Shown piece by piece: positions 33,647-45,050 of a stretch of DNA of 64,000 nt. Numbering within the stretch: position 1 is the stretch's first letter; each line of letters starts with the position of its first letter. This DNA is from Plasmodiophora brassicae (taxonomy: Eukaryota > Endomyxa > Phytomyxea > Plasmodiophorida > Plasmodiophoridae), in the NCBI GenBank assembly GCA_039704465.1, contig JASFAU010000011.1, positions 558,001 through 622,000 of the forward strand, given 5' to 3'. A program made the position numbers and the translations under genes. The notes under the pieces are model-generated. The model was not told the origin of the DNA and searched no databases. It saw only the letters and a program-made list of their open reading frames with translations.

Positions 33647-36600
33647 TCACCTGTCAATCTTGCTGATGAAGAAATCAAACGCAAGGGCAACTTGCAGCAC
33701 CAGCTGCGACAGGATGGACGATGCAATATCCTCATCGACGCCGAGGCTGTATAGCTGTTCGTGGACGAGGACCAGGTGAATAAGAATCTCGAATATATAT
33801 CCACGAACATCTGACCATAGGTGAACATTCATACGGTTTGCAACCGATACCAGATTCGGATACCTTTCGCAGACGGTGCGTCCTCCCACGATATCCCGCA
33901 AAGCATGGTCCCTCTTTCAACATGCTTTGCAAGGGCCAGCGCCTGCCGACGGACATAAGCATCGATAATGACGCGCTCGAGGACAAGGATGACGTCAATT
34001 AAATCCTGTCGGCAAACTGTAAGACGGCAGCGTACGTCGATTCGCGAGGGAACAGACGCTGAAAGCAGAGTTCAGGGATTTCATCGAGAACTCGGGTATC
34101 ATGTCGGTGAACTGATCCCAGATATCACCCGCAACAGTCGTCCGACAAAACATTACGTTATTCAGCAGAAGCAGCAGACGACGTCCCTGCCAACTTCGTC
34201 AGAACGGCGACAACACAGATGATGCGGCAACAAAAGCAATAAGTACAACCGCGTCATCAGGATGTTGTTTGCGAGCGTTTCCATCCGAAGACGGATCGCC
34301 TGTATCGGGGTGCGAAGATAGGACTGTCACCTCTTGGTGGACGCAGTCGCAGAACACGCGGAGCATCTCGAGCAGACGTGGACCAACCTGCAAGACGATC
34401 AGTTTGAAAGCTATTCACACAATGAACGAGAGGGACCGTGATAGCCAGCCACGCTTCGTTAGTGCTATGGGGCGACGATTGATAAATCGTGCCAATAGAT
34501 TGCAGTGCGGATGAAATAGCATCCTTTAGCTGCGCGGGCGCTTTCGTGGGTTTTAACCCGTCAGTGTCACCATAACTCTGCAGATGTGGATTGTTCAGGG
34601 GGTCTGAAAGAAAATACAACAGAGCGACGAACCCAATCTTCGCCCTTTACAGTTGCCACTATACTCAAGAGACACTTCTGCAGTGTTGCCTCTGCAAATG
34701 CGTTAGCACAATGCTCACATAGGTCACGCAAGCATCGGATGGCTTCCTAAAGCGTTGTGATTAGATACTGAAATAAGCAGCTGCAAGCGTAATCCAACAT
34801 CGGGAATGTCGTGGAGTTCATGCATAAACTCCAGAAATGCCAAGATGGCACAGATGTTCTTCTGAGTTGCCTCTGTAACATGGGGCAACTCTCCAGTCGC
34901 CAGGACAAGCGAACGAGCCAAGCGACTGAACTTCGAGCAGATATTTGAGAAAACCCTATTCACACTACCGGATACGGTAAGATGACGTTTCTCGACAACA
35001 TAGTTCTGCTCACTCGTCACGGCACTTGGACAATTCATTCCCGGATTTCGCCTGATGGTAGGGTCAGAAAACAGAAGCGCGCTGCTTGCCACAGAGTTTA
35101 CGATTCCAATAGATCCTGCCACAATCAGACTGGCAAGGTCCCGTATCATAGGTAAACGATTCCTGCAGATAGCCATGAGTTGGGCAGAAGACCCTTCAGC
35201 ACTAATGGAATTACCTGGATGCTGTGATGACGCCGGTTAGGACTTGGGAAATAGAGTGTTCACGTGATAAGTAGGCAACTGTCGGTCCTTGGGCACGGTC
35301 CACGTCCTCAGATTCGCCGTCACCCCCGATGAGTCCATCCGATTCCGCCTGCTGCCCATATCGATCAATATCAGCGCACAGCCAGTCCTGGAAATGACCG
35401 AGCAGATGCCAAGCGGGATCCTCCTTGCAGTCCAAATCGACAAGATACCTGTCACAGGTTCAGGTGACGGCAAACGCGAATTTCACCATGACTCGAAGCT
35501 TGCGTACCCAATCAGACGCAGCTGGTCGTCGTAGCTGGTTTCTTGATTGTACAGTTGTGTGAGCAGCCCATCCCTAAACCGGTCAACGATTCTATGGATC
35601 TCGGAAACGACTTGCTCTAAAAGGTCGACATTGTTGCCGCGAAACGTCGTAACACGTCGATAGTCTCGCACAGCAGCATCGTATCTTCGCATCTGCGCGT
35701 TGACGTTCCCGTTAGAGCAGCCACAAGTAGACCAAATAGCCCGACCTTTATATTCCGGGTAAGCTGTCCAGGCATTGAAAACAACAGGTGATGTCGTTTC
35801 AGGACGGTTAATGCATGGCGAATGCGGTCGGCTTCTTCTTTCCGCTGGAACAATGGGGTGTATACGGTGTTGATCTTCTGCAGAATCGCCTTAAGGGGTG
35901 GGATCACGGCACCAGTGTTGCTTTGATTGACGCGCCCGGCTTTGCTCAACTCCACTTCAGTCGAAAGAAGCTCGTGGCTGCAAAATGACGAAATTAGGCT
36001 TATACAGTCAGTCAGCAATTGCATCGGAGACGTACATCGAGTCGATCGCATCCTTGCAGCTCACGAACTGGTCGAAGTGATCTTGAACAAGCTCCCGCAT
36101 TAGGTTCTGCCGATTGTTAACCACCTGCACACAGCGGTTGGAGTGCCTGCAGTGGACAGTATCACCAGCGGGACACACCTTCCGCAAATTGTCCAATCCT
36201 TGACGAAGTTTCGGGAAGGGCGTCGAACGATGTACGTCTAGCAAGTATAGTACCGGGTTAAAATCTTCATCATACGGCGAGATGGATCCGAGAGCCAGGT
36301 GCGATTCGTCCAAGAGGTCATTCTCAGCAGCACTGTCAACCGCACCCGCCATAGCATCTTCCGCCGGTGTCTTTGAAACTTCGCCGTCTGCACCGGCGCT
36401 ATCGCGCTTCTTGGTGGTCAGTCGAAGTCGTTTAGCCCAGAATTTGGACTTTTGTTTGCTCTTCTGAAGCGTCTTCGAATCAATGGTCTTGATACCAAGG
36501 GGATCACGCGGCTGCCCCGTGTCTTCCTCCGCATCGCCAAACTCCTCCCGATTCTTCTTGACCTGATCTTCCGAGTCGTCGTTGGGGTCGTTGAACTCCT

Positions 36601-37407
36601 CAACCAGTTTGTGGAGGTCTTCGATGTTAACATCACACCATGCTGTGGGATCTTTGACGACCTTCACTGTGAAGTAACGTCCGTCGTCTTTCACAGCCTC
36701 TTCAACATTCTCTTCGACATTGTTCTGCTCGTCCTCCCACGCGCGATACGTTCTCTGCGCCGACGTGGAGTCACAAATGGATTCCAGCGCTACATCGGAG
36801 CGCAATTCGAGCAGTATCGAGACGACCAAGCATGCGACATCAGGTTGCGCATTACTGGACGTCAGATGCTTGTCAAGTTTCATGTCGCGAAAGCTCTGCG
36901 ACGTCGTTGTCAGTTAACGCGTTCCGAGTCCGAGCATCCGGACAAGTGACCTTGATTGGTATGGTTCCGAGTGCGTTTCTGTACTCTGAAGCATACTGGT
37001 TCGTTTCCGGATCTAGGAGTCTGGCGAGAAGTTCGAGGGCGTGGACACTGGTAGTACGTCACGAATTAGACGGATCAGTAGGCCGCTGTCCAGTGTCCAA
37101 CGGCTGACCTCGACAGTTTCAACTCCCGCATCTGCTTCCAGGTGACGGCGCCGCTGGCCTGAACCAGTCGTTCCACCAGCCTCCCGACCGTGTCGGAGTC
37201 CAACTCCGGCAGGTTGTCGAAGTAGTACGTGGCGAAATCCTTGATGGCCGCCTTCGCCGAATTGCCCTTCGTCTTCTTCATCGCCGACGACGACGCATCG
37301 AGACGGGCAATCAACCGGGCCACCTCACCGCCGCCGTGCTCCGACGTCGACAGGTTCACGCCGCGTGTCATGGAGTCCTCCCGAACGCGCAGCAGACGGG
37401 ACGACAT
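33647..37407 (-). CDS. EXOC2: exocyst complex component Sec5
   Basis: Sec5 is a subunit of the exocyst tethering complex for secretory vesicles at the plasma membrane. About a dozen exons; the best fixed are 37407-37109, 37047-36951, start of exon 3 at 36895, and the core from about 36754. Family landmarks in order: 'DPTAWCDVNIEDLHKLVEEF', 'DPLGIKTIDSKTL', 'FNPVLYLLDVHRST', 'VQDHFDQFVSCKDAIDS', 'VIPPLKAILQKINTVYTPLF', 'YDAAVRDYRRV', 'DLDCKEDPAWHLLGHFQDW', and the C-terminal 'YIFEILIHLVLVHEQLYSLG'. The order matches plant-type SEC5. The first 150 or so residues ('ALELLARLLDPETNQYASEY') are not recognised and could be a lineage-specific extension or a separate small upstream gene. Confidence 0.85.
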
Positions 37408-37565
37408 TCGGTCACGCGGCCGGCGACGCTCGGGAAAATTGTCCGCTCAGACAACCCCCGAATTAGACGGAACGACCGGCCTGCGTGCTGCTGCCGACCC
37501 CCCTGGTCAACCGTGTGCTGCCACCCATGTCCCGTCACGGGCGTGTGCGTTAGGTATTGGGCGGT

Positions 37566-38581
37566 TTATAGTTCGGGCATGTAGAACGTGTAGAACGGGC
37601 CGTGCGTGTAGTCCAGGACATGGTCGGTCTGGTTCGGGCATCGGGCGGCGATGTCGCCCAGGGCGCAGGTGGACGTCGGCAGGAGCCAATCGTAGGCGAC
37701 GAGCATCTGGCGGCGCGCGTCTTGACGCCGCCGCTCGCAGCGATAACATCGATGCCAGACCATGGACCAGACTGCCCTTGTGTAGACCGTCTGGGCGAGG
37801 TCGCCGGGTAGCACAAAGGGGACCTGGCCCCCCACGGTCAGGTCGCGTGCATGACAGGGACTCATAGCGAGTAACGCGTACAAATTCGACAAGGTCGACG
37901 TAGACATCAGTGTGCGTGTCGATTACTCGGGCGACCACAGATGTGTCTCTCTTGCCGTTGTCGTGAAGTTTGCTGCCGGCCACCACCAGGTGGTACCTGT
38001 CAGCAGGCAGCACGACTCTGAACATATCAGCGGGGAGTTAAACCCAAACGATTACCTTGGCGGAAGTCTGGATGGGGTATTTCTCAAGACATCCAAGCCT
38101 CTTGGAAGAATACCGATCGTCGGTGCCTCATTCCCCAAGGAAGATAATCCGCCTGTTGTTGCTCTCGTCACTGCGGACGCTCGTGACACAACGCATCGGT
38201 TACCGAACAGTATTGTCGATCGGAGAAGCTCGCCAATAAAAAAGTACATCACGTCCAACTCGTCCAGCATTGCGACGGTCTGCTGGATGCATTCAACGCG
38301 AATATTCTCCAAAGCCGAGTGCGTTCTGCAATGCACGGCCGCTTTGCGAGGCACGTCGCCATGGTTCGCCTAGACAGTTATCAGACAGCAGTGAGTTCGC
38401 ATTGTGACAGGGTCTCGACCTGATAGCAGGACAAGAACGGGGCTGCACCAGTAAACAGCAATGAGGAGACCAGGTTGCCGAGTGCCAGGACGAACACAAC
38501 GCATATGGCGTATTTGTAAGCAGATAGCTGGTGCTTGTAGGAACGTAACGCCCGCGACACCTGTGTCGGCACGTCGCGCAT
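37566..38581 (-). CDS. uncharacterised single-pass membrane or secreted protein, several exons
   Basis: ATG 38581 opens 'MRDVPTQVSRALRSYKHQLS' followed by one hydrophobic span ('YAICVVFVLALGNLVSSLLF'). Downstream minus-strand blocks in other frames read 'IQQTVAMLDELDVMYFFIGE' (about 38240-38340), 'RVVLPADRYHLVVAGSKLHD' (about 37950-38010) and a last exon ending at TAA 37566 with 'MVWHRCYRCERRRQ' and 'STCALGDIAARCPNQTDHV'. GT/AG pairs of normal spacing can join them, but I could not fix every junction. The C-terminal part has several cysteines and a sequon, suggesting an extracytoplasmic domain. No family recognised. Confidence 0.5.
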
Positions 38582-38736
38582 GGTCGGTTCGTGGCAACCG
38601 GAATGAGAGATCGACGACGACTACGTCCGTCGTGCCCTTCACTGAAAGACGGCCTCGCCATCACAGCGCAGCCACTTCACGATCTAACGCTCAGCGGAAA
38701 CTGAATCAAGAGCCACTTATTCTCTATAGGTAGCCT

Positions 38737-40032
38737 TTAGTAGACACATGCGCCATTCTGACTGACTCTGAGCTTGGGAGATTCTAACTTGAATTTAAGC
38801 GTGTTGAGCGAGTACTGCATCGTGACGGGGTGGGTGACGTCTATGCACTTTGATGGCACCCACCCGACACGAGCCCGAACCGGCAGCCAGCTATCGTCGT
38901 CGACACGCAGCTGCAGACCGTGATGCTCATCATCAGCAACGAAAACCAAGTACCAATAGCACATCCTACGAGCATTGTGAGATCACAATATGGCATATCG
39001 GCGGGGACAATGTGCACTCACTTGTGATCTTCTACCCCGTAAAAGGAGTGCTCATAACGGTCTTCGAGCACGAATACCTGCTCTCCTTTACGTAAAGTGA
39101 ACGTGACATCGCTGGATCGTCCAGAGTCATTTAAGGAATAGAACTTCGGCTGGAGGACATGTCCAATCAGAACAGCACTTCCTAGGAACACGCCGTTGTA
39201 CCTCGGGATCACTCCAGCTTGGCTGGTGTGGACCAGGAAGTCTCGAGTACTTGCCGCAGGTAAACTTTTCAATTGCCGCTTTCGTCCCGTCGAATTCGAA
39301 CTCGCAGATCCCGACAGGAACCATGAACGCGTGTTCGTCGTTGGTCAGGCAGCGGAATGCGACTTCGTTGAGGAACATCCAAGCACGACGCATGCTGAAC
39401 AACCGTATCTTGACGACTTGCGCGATACGGTTCGGCAGCGGTTGCAGAAGCTCATCCTGATAGCACCGTTCAATCCTGAGCAACTGCCTCAGAGCATACG
39501 CCGCCTCGATCGTCATAAGGAACTGGACGGCGTTCGGATCGCCAGTTCCTTTCGGCCTCGGCCGACCGAACCGCTTCTTCAGCATTTCTCCGACGCGTTT
39601 CTTGTTGATGTAGTACGTGTACCGTTGAGTAAGATACCGCTTCTTCATCTTGGCGCTAGCCTTGATATAAGCGTCGATAAGAGCAGGGCTTGCACGCGCC
39701 ACTTCCACTTCATCACGCTTCCTCTTATCCCTGGGTGGTGACAAAGCCATGGCAGTAATGGTGGTTCCGGACGGCCCCGTTGGAATGTATAACGGGGACG
39801 CCAGAATTGCTTGTCGAGACGGAGAAGGCGACGTTGCCGATGGCACAAATTGGTCATGATTATGGACATGCGCGCTAACGCCAGGCCTTTCGCTTGCGTT
39901 CTGTTGAATCGTCCAATATGACAGCTGCCGGTACCCGTTGATACTTGGGGGCTCGGACGTTCGCTGGTTGAACGAATATGGCATCGAGGACGACATCGAT
40001 GTTGACGAGAGGATCGACTGCATTGGCTGCAT
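38737..40032 (-). CDS. uncharacterised, probably nuclear protein with SH3/Tudor-like C terminus
   Basis: Exons 40032-39266, 39222-39022, 38965-38737 (introns 43 and 56 nt) in consistent phase; 398 residues. The N-terminal 90 residues are Ser/Pro/Gln-rich with a basic signal ('SPPRDKRKRDEVEV'). A helical domain includes 'YIKASAKMKKRYLTQRYTYY' and 'KKRFGRPRPKG', then 'RRAWMFLNEVAFRCLTNDEH'. The second intron has a consensus GTGAGT donor. The C terminus ('DDDSWLPVRARVGWVPSKCI') has the short beta-strand look of an SH3- or Tudor-like fold, which is inference. The start is the first in-frame ATG; upstream codons are GTG. No family assigned. Confidence 0.65.
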
Positions 40033-40337
40033 AGACACCGAAACGTAAATGGAGGGAACGCTGGCTGTGACGTGGCAGTACCCTGCGCGAGCTCACAGAA
40101 CACCAGAGATCATCCACTATAAACAGAGTATCACTATTGGACATATCAGACAGCAGATTGTCGAATAATACCATCATCCACGTCATCGCCGTCGGACCCG
40201 GCCTCCATAGAAATCTACCATATCGAGTCACGACCCAGAATCTGCGAGCAGCAGCTCACTAACTAACGCCATTGAGTTCATCGTCCTCTCTGCGTGCAGA
40301 CGTCAGCAACCGACCAGCAATGCAGTCCGGGACAGCC

Positions 40338-40817
40338 CTACGAGTCCGACGACAGGTCCTCCGACATGGGCTCGGACAGCAACGTCACCCGACACGGAGA
40401 TGCGCCGGCAGTCGCGCTCGTCGCGGTGTGTGTGGAGCCGTGGACCGGTCGCCCAGCCAGAGCTTTGACTCGGACACTCGGACTCCGTGACAAAAGGCCC
40501 ATTTTTCGATACAAGCGTCTTATGAAGTTTGCATGCGACGACGCCTTGACCTTGGTCCGCAGAGCTGATTCTGGTGTGTCGTTGTGTAGGAGCGCGTCTA
40601 GGCGCTGGGCGCAACCGATCGAGGGCGCTGTGGCCAGGGCCGATCGGCGGCCAGCAAACTTCAATGCATAATTTTCTGGAGAACGTGCCAAGGCCCAATG
40701 CGATGGATCAGCAACAGCGTGGTGCGGTATATGTATCTTCCAGTCCTTGATCTGACGACCATGATACCCCAGCTCTCGCATTGCTTGCATGCCATCGTCG
40801 CAACCGGTCACGGTCAC
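40338..40817 (-). CDS. doubtful open reading frame
   Basis: A minus-strand frame of about 150 codons reads 'ELGYHGRQIKDWKIHIPHHA' and 'ALLHNDTPESALRTKVKASS'. A plus-strand frame of similar length overlaps it (40294-40671). Codon patterns do not clearly favour either strand and no splice continuation or homologue is apparent. It lies at the edge of a duplication-rich, gene-poor region, so it may be decayed. Confidence 0.22.
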   Translation of the reverse strand: MTVTGCDDGMQAMRELGYHGRQIKDWKIHIPHHAVADPSHWALARSPENYALKFAGRRSALATAPSIGCAQRLDALLHNDTPESALRTKVKASSHANFIRRLYRKMGLLSRSPSVRVKALAGRPVHGSTHTATSATAGASPCRVTLLSEPMSEDLSSDS

Positions 40818-41093
40818 ACCAGCCGACGACAGTGCTGGCGTAAATCCATCGCCCGTGCCGACCAGTTCTCGGCCAGATGTAGCATCACTGCCGGTATCGC
40901 TGTCGACCTTACGGGCCCACCGGGCAACGACAGCGCTTTGCCAGCGCTTGGGGATTCGATGTCGCGTTTTTACAAGGCGCTACTGTGCTTACTACCGCAG
41001 CGATTGCCCGCACACGCGATCCACCGGTTAGGTCATCTCTGAGGCGTCGAGCCCTGCATCGTCGCTGCCGGTAAGTAGTTCAACTGTGCAGAG

Positions 41094-41881
41094 TTTCGTG
41101 CAGCGAGCTCTTGGCGTTGCATTGGGAAAAGACCCGAACATCCGGTATCAGACAAGTGGTTGAAGAAACGCTTGTCTGCCGAGTTCGTACGGTACGCGCG
41201 CACGCATGTGGCTCTGTATGATTATGTCATGCGGTCTAGCGAGTGCATCATTCCAATAGCGCCAGAGATTGTTATCTCCGGTTTACCCGTTGACATCGTG
41301 AGTGGATCGAACGGCAAACGGCTTGCTTTCTACAGGTCCATCTGGAGCTGTGGGCGTCCGCGTAGACGATATTCATGCTTACAGACGTCAATAATGTCGA
41401 GTGCCTTCCTGACGAGTATTACGTCAAGCAAGTGCCAAATATTCTTCCAAACGGCATCCTCGCGATTGCCTTCAACCGAAGGTAGCATCCGGCTCTCATG
41501 ACGAAGCGCAAGAACGGCAACAGGAAGGCGCTTCTATGCCAATGATGCCCATGTGAAATCCTAGACGTAGGCCCGGAAAAGGAATATCGTCTACGCAGAC
41601 GCCCGCAGCTCCAGAAGGGCCGCTAGAAAGCAAGCCGCTTGCCGTTCGATCCAATCACGATATCGATGCGTAAACCGGAGATTACGATCCCTGACGCAAT
41701 CGGAATGGTGCACTCTCTAAACTGCATGAAGTAGTCATACAGAGCCGCGCATGCAACATCTCGGCGAGCGTACCGTACGAACTCGGCAGGTAAGGGTCTT
41801 CATCAACCGCTTGTCTGATACCCGGATGTTCGGGTCTTTTTCCATTGCAACGCCAAGCGCTCGCTGCATCAGATGAACAAG
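41094..41881. repeat. diverged inverted duplication of a former coding segment
   Basis: A left arm (about 41094-41368) and a right arm (about 41580-41881) are inverted relatives around a 210-bp spacer. Shared blocks include a near-identical stretch ending GTAGACGATATTC and another around AAGACCCGAACATCC. Both arms encode the same protein segment on opposite strands ('AEFVRYAR', 'SGLRIDIVIGSNGKRLAF'), interrupted by stops and frameshifts. This is a decayed pair of gene copies of unknown family, not an intact transposon. Confidence 0.85.
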
Positions 41882-42451
41882 CGATATCTTGCTCGACGCG
41901 CGCTTGCCACAACGTTTGCCGGTCTTCGCCATTGACCGGCCGTCTTATATCCACACCACTCGCCAGGCCGTCGAACATATCGGCGATCTTTGACAGACTA
42001 CTATGCGCAGACTGGTTTTCAACGCGAGCGCAGCTTCGTTCAATGGAAGAGGATTGACCAGAACCAGTACAATCGTTTCTTGGGTTCGCCGGGTTCGTTA
42101 CACAACCCCTGCAACAGGCTATTCCAATTCGTACAGCCGTGCCATGCTGTACGTGTTGGCACCTTCCCGGCACACCTGGCCCGCCGGCGCCCGTGTACGC
42201 GCGCGCGCTGCAGAGCAGCTTTTGAATTGCTCTCGATTTCAAATGGGGTGGGAGTTCGTGCACCGGCAAACATCCCAGGGCACCTCGGCGTCGCTGTACT
42301 ACAGACCTCGGCACAGGGTTTGCTGTAGCCCAATTGCATGAACCATAATCCCACACATTTATTTGCAACACTCCGTACGTTCCTTGCATGGCACCATTCT
42401 CTTGCGTGCAGCCAGATCTCATGGATGGGGAGCACTGCACAAGGCAGGTGT
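41882..42451. other. no supported gene
   Basis: Open frames exist on both strands (for example 42003-42341 plus), without domain, splice or bias support. The adjoining inverted duplication suggests this is decayed repetitive sequence. Confidence 0.45.
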
Positions 42452-43984
42452 TCACATCTGCAGGAAGTCAGACAAGAACCGCATTGCGTCGTAACGTTCG
42501 GTGAACGCGTGATACACGCGTTCTGTTGTGCCCGTAGCAGGCGATCGGCGACGTGAGAACGCGGCCGGCGTGCTAAACGGTGATGACGCCTCTGGAGGGA
42601 GTGGGACGCGGGTCGCAGGGGACACGGGCGTCGAGGAGCCAGGTGGCGAATGCCGGGATGGTGCCGACGGACCCAGGTCATGTACGTGTGACAGTGACTG
42701 ACGATTCCCTGTGGAAGGGTCCCGTTTGCGTTTGGGACAAGACGTCGCATAAGGTTGCCGACGCCGCCTCGGATCCTTGCTATGACTGGGCAGCTGGGAT
42801 GCTGGGGTCACCGGATACCTTGGCCTGGGTGGGCTTTCGATGCAGCGTGAATCTGTTGGCCTAATGCATTGATCAGCGGGAGACCCTGGGTGGACGTCGG
42901 TGTCCAATGCTGCCGGCGGTAGAGCAAGTGGTGATGGCGTCCCAGGAGGCGATTCTATTTCCAACGCAAGAGGACACTCCGGTGGCGACTCTTCCATGCT
43001 CTGTTCAAGCAGACTTTGGATTGTCCGCCGAACAGAAGCTTTCGAGTGACGCGCAACAGGAGCATACAACAACGACGCGTCCCGACGTCGTACGACACGA
43101 TGCACGGATGAACTGGGGGATTGGGACATGGTCGCCGGGTTGGTTTCGGCATTGGGTACCGCCCAGATGGGTCCAGCATCGGCTACCCTCCGCTTGGTTC
43201 TGGCATACGGCACCGCCCTCTTGGTGTTGGCATTGCGCCCGGCCCTTCCTGGAGATGCAGGTCGCGTGGAAAACTCGTCTGGACTGTGCAGCGAGCCGGC
43301 CGGCGAGGATGACCTCCGATCGCGGATCTCCCGGTCGAAAACCGATGGCAGGTCTGGCTTCGACATGGACCGCGCCATCGCAGCAGGAGCCGACATATAA
43401 TAAGGACCATCACGCCCTCTAATCGCGGGGCGATCCGACGACGTATCGTTGCTGAAGTTGCCGGCACCGTCGCTCACATTAACTGTGTAAGGGACCGGAT
43501 GCGGAGCCTGCGGTTCTGGCGCCGTTGAATTCCTTTCATCGAACAGCGGCGACGGCCGTGCGGAAGACAGCATCGTCGGACTCGCGTCTGCCCTGCGACG
43601 AAGCAGGAGTGCTCCGATCCCGATAGCACTAGCAGTAGCTGCTGCAAGTCGTAAGGCTGGATTTGCAAGTAATGGTCGTGGTGGCGGCCGAGAGTTGACC
43701 TCGAATGCCCTTGGAAGAGAGAGGGCGATGCCTGCAACGAGACCGCCTGTGACAGCAGACTTGGCAAGCGTAGCCCAGCGCTGCCTTGTGACGCGTCTCG
43801 GCGCCTGTACAGGTTCGTGAAGCGGGGCAGGTCGAGGGATCGGACCAGGTGGGTCCGAGCGGAACCATTGCGGTTGACCTAACCAGAAACAGCCGAGGAC
43901 AAACCCGCTGAACAGGGCCAGTATGCCAGTGCAGAGCAGCAGGTTGCCTACAGCAGAAGTTGAACGGTTCGTCGACGCCAGCAT
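42452..43984 (-). CDS. membrane protein with long disordered Ser/Pro/Arg-rich tail
   Basis: An uninterrupted frame of 510 codons from ATG 43984. The N terminus has three hydrophobic segments: 'VGNLLLCTGILALFSGFVLG' (about residues 10-35), 'LAKSAVTGGLVAGIALSL' and 'LRLAAATASAIGIGALLL'. The remaining 350 residues are disordered and rich in Ser, Pro and Arg, with basic clusters such as 'CPKRKRDPST' and SP/TP sites. The layout recalls nuclear-envelope or ER-shaping proteins with a long soluble tail, but I recognise no family. The frame stays open upstream into an inverted repeat, so long openness alone is weak evidence in this GC-rich DNA. Confidence 0.55.
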   Translation of the reverse strand: MLASTNRSTSAVGNLLLCTGILALFSGFVLGCFWLGQPQWFRSDPPGPIPRPAPLHEPVQAPRRVTRQRWATLAKSAVTGGLVAGIALSLPRAFEVNSRPPPRPLLANPALRLAAATASAIGIGALLLRRRADASPTMLSSARPSPLFDERNSTAPEPQAPHPVPYTVNVSDGAGNFSNDTSSDRPAIRGRDGPYYMSAPAAMARSMSKPDLPSVFDREIRDRRSSSPAGSLHSPDEFSTRPASPGRAGRNANTKRAVPYARTKRRVADAGPIWAVPNAETNPATMSQSPSSSVHRVVRRRDASLLYAPVARHSKASVRRTIQSLLEQSMEESPPECPLALEIESPPGTPSPLALPPAALDTDVHPGSPADQCIRPTDSRCIESPPRPRYPVTPASQLPSHSKDPRRRRQPYATSCPKRKRDPSTGNRQSLSHVHDLGPSAPSRHSPPGSSTPVSPATRVPLPPEASSPFSTPAAFSRRRSPATGTTERVYHAFTERYDAMRFLSDFLQM

Positions 43985-44287
43985 CGACACGTACGCGAAC
44001 GCGCCAGTACGGCAGCCGTGCCGACGTGGCCCAAATTTAGCAGCCGACGACTGGCGGTCGCGCGGACCATGTGTAAAAATAGCTCCTGCGGTTGGCGGGC
44101 AACACCGAGCGCCGAACTGAGCGGCGACTGGGCCGAGAGTCGACCCGACTGAAGGGCAGCGATACTTGCTGGTAACGTCTGCAGCAACACAGACCCTCGT
44201 AGGGAGCTTCCATGCGCCACAATGCGGGCGACAATCTCTTCTACTAGAAAACATACACTCAGCCCAGCCACCGCTCAGCCATTTGAC

Positions 44288-44597
44288 CTGAGGTGGAGAG
44301 GTGGTCGAATGGCCCGTAGCATAAGGCTTTGTCGCCAATGCTCGACGAGTGCCACAAGTACTCGATTGAATATCGCTACAGGTACAATGTGAACAAGTGC
44401 GTCCTGAGCGCGCCGAAGCACCCGGCGCTGCCACCGCTACCGACCCTGACGCTGGGTGGTGCTTCGGCACGCTCAGGACGCACTTGTTCACATTGTACCT
44501 GTAGCGATATTCGATCGAGTACTTGTGGCACTCGTCGAGCATTGGCGACAAAGCCTTGTGCTAGGGGCCATTCGTCCTCCTCCCCAGAGGCGCAAGC
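44288..44597. repeat. long inverted repeat, arms about 140 bp
   Basis: Arms at about 44288-44425 and 44459-44597 are reverse complements with scattered mismatches. The inner 100 bp (from AAGGCTTTGTCGCC inward to the GAAGCACC edge) is nearly perfect, and similarity fades outward. The loop is about 30 bp of CG-rich sequence. It could fold into a very stable cruciform. I see no terminal motif or target-site duplication. Confidence 0.93.
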
Positions 44598-45050
44598 GTG
44601 ACCCCTAGTATTTGCCGGACACTTTGGACTGCCTGATCGATATCATCCATCCACACTTTCGGCTGCTGGTCACCCTCGATGCTGCGTGTGTCGTCGACCA
44701 GTACCAACGACCAATCTGCAAAAGGACCAGCAAGAGCACGGCGTGCACCATGCCGTCCATGCGTCAAACATGTCATCGAGCAAGTCTGGCGAAAAGGAGA
44801 CCTTTATAGCTGATCGTTCGTGAACACCGTCCATCGGCCTCATTCGATTCGTCTGTTTCTGTTTCAGGTGGTCGTCAAGGTCCTCGAACGCGGCACAAAG
44901 GAGGCGACATTTCAACTATGATGTGACAGCAAGGTTGCTCGTGCAGACGTGCCATGCCGTACGCTACTATGGTCGGATCGATCACAAGTACCACGATTCG
45001 TCGAACGCCATTAGTCGCGGTCGGCGCTGTCGGCGCCTGCAGGACCTGCA
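44598..45050. other. no supported gene; upstream region of CFAP58
   Basis: Minus-strand frames at 44561-44776 and 44670-44915 look mildly coding ('VWMDDIDQAVQSVRQILG') but do not connect to anything. The last 100-150 bp should carry the CFAP58 promoter. No TATA box or other signal is evident to me. Confidence 0.4.
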
